Origin: Paulinella micropora
Lineage: Eukaryota; Cercozoa; Imbricatea; Euglyphida
Length of the DNA: 64,000 bases
Assembly: GCA_009731375.1 (NCBI GenBank)
Contig: BJOX01000343.1
Location: 194,558 to 258,557 of the forward strand
Direction: 5' to 3'
In this document: one piece after another, positions 58,842 through 64,000 of the stretch
Position numbering within the stretch: the stretch's first letter is position 1
Layout of the letters: every line of letters begins with the position of its first letter
Notes under the pieces: generated by a model
What the model was told of the DNA's origin: nothing
Databases searched by the model: none
The model's input: the letters and a program-made list of their open reading frames with translations, nothing else
Translations under genes and position numbers: made by a program

Positions 58842-61800
58842 CTACACATAACACACAGTGCAAGAAAATTCTAAAACCGCTGACGGCAAAAATTTCTCCG
58901 TGTTTTGCGGTGTCGCGAGCTGGCCACCAGAGTCGAGTGTCAGCAGCGACGTGCTACCAGGCAGGGCGGTTGGCAGCTTGAGTGCAGAGGAGCCAGAGGC
59001 TGGAGCGGAAAGGGTGCTGGTGCCGCCCGCCCCACTGAGTGACAGCGAGCTAGCAGCCCCTGTCGCTAGTTGACCGCCGGAATCGAGTGTCAGTAGCGAC
59101 GTGCTGCCTGGCAGCGCCGTCGGCAGCTTGAGTGTAGAAGAGCCAGAGGCTGGAGCTGAAAGGGTGCTGGTGCCTCCCGCCCCACTGAGTGATAGCGAGC
59201 TAGCAGCGCCTGTTGCGAGCTGGCCACCGGAGTCGAGTGTCAATAAAGCAGTGCTACCAGGCAGGGCGGTCGGCAGCTTGAGTGCAGAGGAGCCTGAAGC
59301 TGGAGCGGAGAGCGTGCTGGTACCGCCCGCCCCGCAAAGCGACAGCGAGCTAGCAGCCCCTGTCGCGAGCTGGCCGCTAGAAGCAAACGTCACTAGCAAA
59401 GTGCTACCAGGCAAGGACACTGGCACCTTGAGCGCAGAGGCACTCAGCTGCCCCGCAGAGGTCAGCGACGTCAGCGAAGTGCTTGCGGGCAGCGCACTGG
59501 GCAGGCTCAGCGCAACCGTCCCCGTGCTCGCGATCGTGCTGGTACCAATCGTCAGTGGCGACGTGTGTGTGTGCCCGTCTACGTAGGCCTTGTTGGTGGC
59601 GTCCGTGCCGACGAGCGGCGCCGCTATGTTCTTGATTGCAGGATACGCAGTGTAGTCGAAGCCAAAGTGAGTGATTGAAACATAGCGGGGCGCCCCTCCT
59701 CCTGTTGCTTTTATGGAGGCAACCGCGATGGCCACGTACCGGGCGATCCTGGCGGTGTCGGCCGGCGTAAAGGTGATGGAACTTCCGTCAATAAAGCTGG
59801 ACGAGCCAGTGTGCCAAAGCGTCCAGGTACTGCCGTCTATCGACGTACCCACTTGCCATGTCTTCGGCGATCTAGCTATAGTAGCAGACAGGGGTTGCAG
59901 GCAGTACTGTTGCAGGACGACTCCAGTGCCAAAATCCAGTTGGAGCCACTTGCCGGGGTACGCTACACCCGAGAACGTTCTGCTGTTACCGGACAAGCAG
60001 GCACCGCTTATAGTATCGTATGTATTAGTGGTGCTCGCCCAGGCGGTTGATCCTATGTTGAAGCCCTCGAAAGCAGCGCCGTTCCCTGACGTGGACGCGC
60101 TCGCGACCAGGCCGTTCCAGCTGTCGCTCGTCATGCAGTCGGGCATCTTTACGTACGAAGTGGCTACAAAGCTCAGAGCATGAGAGATGGCCTGGTCCCC
60201 GTGCAGCAGCGCGCCGTCGGGTCCCAGCGACACCAAGCTCGTGCTGCTTGGCAGGGCGGTTGGCAGCTTGAGTGCAGAAGTCCCGGACGCCGAAGCGGAA
60301 AGAGTGCTGGTGCCTCCCGCCCCACTGAGTGGCAGCGAGCTAGCAGCCCCTGTCGCTAGCTGGCCGCTGGAATCAAGTGTAAGTAGCAATGTGCTACCAG
60401 GCAGAGAGACTGGCACCTTGAGCGCAGATGCACTCAGTTGCCCCGTGGAGGTCAGCGACGTCAGCGAGGTGCTGGCAGGCAGCGAAAGCGGGAGTGTAAA
60501 ATTAGAGGCGGTGAGTTCGCCGGTCGTGCTGTTCCACTGTGCAGCCTTCTCGTTAGTGGTAGAATCGACGCCCGACCTCAGTGGCTTGATATAAGCAGCA
60601 TCAGTGTTAGCGGATACTAATTCGGCGCCCGTGGCGTTCAGCACGATCGAGCGGGATGTCGCTGCCTTTGCTCGGTAGCCTATTGCGACCGATTCCTGGC
60701 AGCAGCATCCATGATAGCCGTACTGCCGATCCCAACCGACCGTACGCCGAGCGTACTAGCATAGGGGCCGACAGAGACTGATGAATTGCCTTGTGTGCCA
60801 GCCGAATCATAGGCACGGATCGCGACGGCTAAGTCTGCCTGGTTAAGGTATCCCGCCCGGAAGCCAGCAGCAAGTCCAAACTGGCCCTGTCCACTCGCGC
60901 CTGCTTCAGTGCCTATTGCGACAGTGAATGCTTGTTGTCCCTCGCCCGCTAAAGTCCCGATTGCTACACTGTCTCCTCCCTTGAAGCCAGTGGCACCGGT
61001 AGCGAACTGGCCCGTACTGTCGAGCGTGACGAACTGCTTGGTGCCTGCGCTGGGCAGAGCCGTAGGCAGCTTGAGCGCGACGGAGCCGGTGTTAGGCGCG
61101 GAAAGCGTGCTGTTGCCGCCAGCCCCTGTCAGCGTCAGCGTTGACGAGTTCACGAGGTTAGCTAGCGAGGTCCCGTGCGGGTTGTTGGTAGCGCCAATAT
61201 GAGCGGTGAGTGACGCAGAGGTCGCGGCAGCTCCTACAATGTTACTTACAGAGGTCCCGTGCGGGTTGTTGGTAGCGCCCGTATGTGCAGTGAGCGACGC
61301 AGAGGTCGCGGCTGGCCCTCCGACAATGTTGTTCACAGAGGTCCCGTGCGGGTTGTTGGTAGCAGTCAAATGGCTGCTTAGGCCTGTCACGCCGTCTGGA
61401 TCGACCGTCACCAGCTGCACTGTCAAGGCGGGCAGAGGGTCTGGCAGCCTCGCGAGAGTGTCCGGGATCGTCGTGACTGTAAAGTCGGTGTCCATGAGCA
61501 CGATTGCACCATTGCCGATAGGACCCAAAGACGGCTGCTTGAGCGTCCTGTCCTTGACCGCAAAGATCGAGCCGTGGATCCATGGTCACGACACAGTCGT
61601 TTTGGGTAGGCATGATCGACGGGAACTTCACCGCTCCTGCAACCTGATGGTCGACGTAAGCCTTGGGCGCCAGCTGAGAGGCCTTGGTAGGATAACTGGT
61701 GTTCTCGATGCAGCAGCTGGTAGTCGAAGGCCAGGCTCCGCATGTACCAAACCCCCGCCCCGTTGTTTTTAGTACAGATTACACGCAATATCTGGCGTAA

Positions 61801-62449
61801 TCGGCTGCTGTCGCTGGCGTAAACGTGCGCAGGCTGTCGCCTACAAAGGTCTGGGCGGTCTGGCTGTCCCAAGTGAACCACCGGCTGCCGTCCGCGCTAT
61901 AAGCGACTACCCAGTCCCTGGGCGCGGTGATGGCACCAGCGGACGTGACGTGGTAAGCAGTGACTTTGGCGTGCTTGCCCAGATCGAGCTGGAGCCACGC
62001 GCCTACCACCGTGAGATTATCGACCACTGTCTCGATCATGGCAGTGTAGTTGTTGCTGCTGTAGCTGTCGGGAGCGGTTGTGCCCCACAAGGTCCAGAAG
62101 TCGCTGTCAAAGACCAAGTAGGCTTGGGCTGAATTGCTAGAGGCCGAGGCCACAAATCCAGCGGAGCTGTTAGAAGTCATCCCGGCCGGCTGGTTAGTTT
62201 CGCTTCGGTGTCCAGAGTCAAGGTAATCAGGTCGGCTAGATCGACCAGGTGCGGATTCCCAGACGTTGTCAGCCTGTGAGCGGTGTTGAGGGCTACTGCC
62301 TCGTTCGCGGCCACGCCGCCTGTTGCCCATCTCACGCCCCCGTCGCCGTCCGAAACGAGGACATCACCCGCCTGTCCATCCACCGGCAGCACAAAGTCGT
62401 CAGCCGCACCATCAAGGCGCCGCCGTTTGTACGACCTAGCCACTTCCAT
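58842..62449 (-). CDS. Giant virion fibre, second copy
   Basis: Same order as 40773-45153: MEVARSYKRRRLDG start at 62449, discoidin-like domain, KAYVD, NPHGTS repeats, YadA-like SVAIG segment, second discoidin-like domain, LKLPTALPGST repeats. Lacks the 0.77-kb duplication seen in the first copy. A few substitutions (for example Val to Ala at 60099, Gly to Ser at 62056) and the same frame breaks. This copy is the better guide to true gene length, about 3.6 kb. Confidence 0.75.
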
Positions 62450-62503
62450 TTCGGTTGTTGCTGATTAAATAATATAACAAGAGGAGAGGTTTTTTTAATT
62501 AGT

Positions 62504-62722
62504 TTACAAAATCTCGTCTAGAAAATTGTCAACGAAGCGCATGCGTTCTTCCCACGTGTCTTCACCAGGGATGTCACGAGCGGGGTTGATGCAGGCGCCA
62601 TCGCCATAAGGACGGCACACGAGCGAGGCCAAGTCCCGAGGGTCGCCTTTTTTGCAAGTCCCCGACCAATAAAGCTGCCCTTCGAAAAAGCAGGCGCCAC
62701 AGATAGGACAAACTGCTAGCAT
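62504..62722 (-). CDS. Small zinc-ribbon-like protein, second copy
   Basis: Identical protein to that at 45208-45426 (CPICGACFFEGQLYW start region). One silent base change near the stop codon (ATTTTG for ATTCTG). Confidence 0.55.
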   Translation of the reverse strand: MLAVCPICGACFFEGQLYWSGTCKKGDPRDLASLVCRPYGDGACINPARDIPGEDTWEERMRFVDNFLDEIL

Positions 62723-62766
62723 TTCGATACTGCGTAATAATAAAGCCAAGAAGAAAAAAAGTCTTT

Positions 62767-63567
62767 TTAATTAGTCAAAACGCTTCGTCTCATCTCATCC
62801 ACTAGCCGGAAAAATTGAGTAAGACGACTGCCGATCTCTCGCTCTGCTGTGTACCAGTACTTTTCTCTTGCGCGCAAACCAGCGTTCAAATACCTGAGCG
62901 CCACTTCACGGTCAAGCGCGTCGAAACCACCAGGAAGATTGGAGACGATGTCATATTCTCTTCGCCACGGATCACACCGTCCAATGCCGGCTACGACCAT
63001 GAAGTCAGGCAGAGCCAAGCGACCACAGATGTCCCTTTGCTTATCTTTACATAGCTTAATCAATTGGCCCTCTTCGAAATGCTCGTGGTAGATCGAATTG
63101 ACGTACTCTGTGACTATGACCACGAGTGCGGAGGGCATGCCAAATTCATCCGTCAGCAGGTGCAGGCCGGTGTGGTCCACTGCGACAGATTCAGCCATTC
63201 TGCGTACCAGCGGATGCTCGGTACGTTCAGTCATCACCAACTGGTCCAACACAGAACACGACAGGTCACCCCAAGTGTAACTACTTTTGTTGCCGTCGCC
63301 TATCATGTAAATAGCCTGGACCGTTCTGTCAGATATGTCAACCAACTCCCTCGTCAGGTCTGATAACAGGTCACTCAGAGGGCGGGGCTTATACATTCTG
63401 GCATAGTTGAAATTATCGTGGAAGCGCTCCAAAGCACGCATAGCATGTTCAGGCATCGGCTGGCGAGCGACGGTGCGAGTAAGCGGGGGCAACTCCAGGC
63501 GGCGTCGCTTGAGGGGCTGGGCGTCCGTACCAGCGGTCGTTCGTTTATTTCGCAGAGCGAGCATCAT
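62767..63567 (-). CDS. Unrecognised 266-aa protein, second copy
   Basis: Identical in sequence to 45471-46271, with PLKRRRLELPP near the start. Intact frame. Confidence 0.6.
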   Translation of the reverse strand: MMLALRNKRTTAGTDAQPLKRRRLELPPLTRTVARQPMPEHAMRALERFHDNFNYARMYKPRPLSDLLSDLTRELVDISDRTVQAIYMIGDGNKSSYTWGDLSCSVLDQLVMTERTEHPLVRRMAESVAVDHTGLHLLTDEFGMPSALVVIVTEYVNSIYHEHFEEGQLIKLCKDKQRDICGRLALPDFMVVAGIGRCDPWRREYDIVSNLPGGFDALDREVALRYLNAGLRAREKYWYTAEREIGSRLTQFFRLVDEMRRSVLTN

Positions 63568-63589
63568 TTTGCGAGGTGGCACCTAAAGG

Positions 63590-64000
63590 CAAAAACCAAG
63601 GTGTAAAAAAAGACACGAAAAAAGTTTCTCCGTGTTTTGCGGCGCGGTAAGTTCCCGGGAAAATGTCCCGATTTCGTGGCGGGGGCCAAAATGGCAAAGG
63701 GTTCGTTCCGGCTGCTACCCACTTGCCCTCGAACTAAACTCGAGGGTTGTGACCAAAAAACGACCGACGATTTTTCCTGGTCGGGCGGGACCAAGACTTC
63801 GACGGACCGAAAGTCTCTTGGCTATTGCCTTTTTGTCCTCGACTACTGCCTTTTTGTCCCCCTGCGGCCGCCGACGGGAAACCCCCCCCTTCCCCCACCC
63901 CACCCTAGCTTGAGACAGCTGCCACGGTTCAGGAAACCCCCCCACCCCCCCTCCCCCTCTTTTTCTTTTTTTTTATTTTGAAAAATTCAAAAAAAAGTGT
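63590..64000. other. Non-coding flank, second copy, running off the window
   Basis: Same as 46294-46704, including the 18-bp repeat (63625-63642) and poly-C tracts. The duplication continues past the window edge, so its end is not seen. Confidence 0.8.

Overview
The window is nuclear DNA of a eukaryote, probably a protist or alga. It carries Ty1/copia retrotransposons, satellite and CATA/TATG microsatellite blocks, short GT-AG introns (49-152 bp), and a large GC-rich block of virus genes. Host species cannot be named from the sequence. Six N runs (6896-6905, 10907-10916, 43446-43455, 47957-47966, 51230-51239, 57473-58139) show it is a scaffold, and at least two of them sit inside artificial-looking duplications.

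Layout. 1-4290: microsatellite containing a 0.39-kb-armed inverted repeat, then an AT-rich satellite array. 4296-7701: decayed Copia pol (integrase, reverse transcriptase, RNase H). 7702-10443: no gene seen. 10444-11757: an unrecognised acidic/coiled-coil protein that runs in frame into a viral fibre. 11758-46270: endogenous virus, about 30 genes. 46300-47130: non-coding repeats. 47135-47956: unrecognised gene. 47967-57472: two [microsatellite + satellite + Copia gag/protease] units, all Copia parts on the minus strand. 58140-64000: a near-identical second copy of the right end of the virus (equivalent to 40.07-46.7 kb).

The virus combines two lineages' toolkits. The capsid module resembles polinton-like viruses (PLV) and virophages: double jelly-roll-type major capsid protein, penton-like minor capsid protein, and a packaging ATPase. 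The rest resembles nucleocytoplasmic large DNA viruses: D5-like SF3 helicase, both ribonucleotide reductase subunits, PCNA-like clamp, RuvC-like resolvase, VLTF2-like and VLTF3-like late transcription factors, and an ssDNA-binding-like protein. Accessory genes are striking: a protelomerase-like tyrosine recombinase (suggesting hairpin-ended linear DNA), a WASP-like protein with proline-rich segment and three WH2 motifs, an F-box protein, a SLATT-like two-TM protein, an HMG/YABBY-like protein, and two adhesive fibre genes with discoidin (F5/8C) domains at opposite ends in opposite orientation. No family-B DNA polymerase, RNA polymerase or adenovirus-type protease was recognised in the window.

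Many viral genes are broken by single-base indels, nearly all in homopolymers, with almost no in-frame stops. That fits uncorrected sequencing error or very recent decay better than old pseudogenisation. Four genes are instead interrupted by clean GT-AG introns that restore the frame when removed. All domain calls were made by eye; none was checked against a database.
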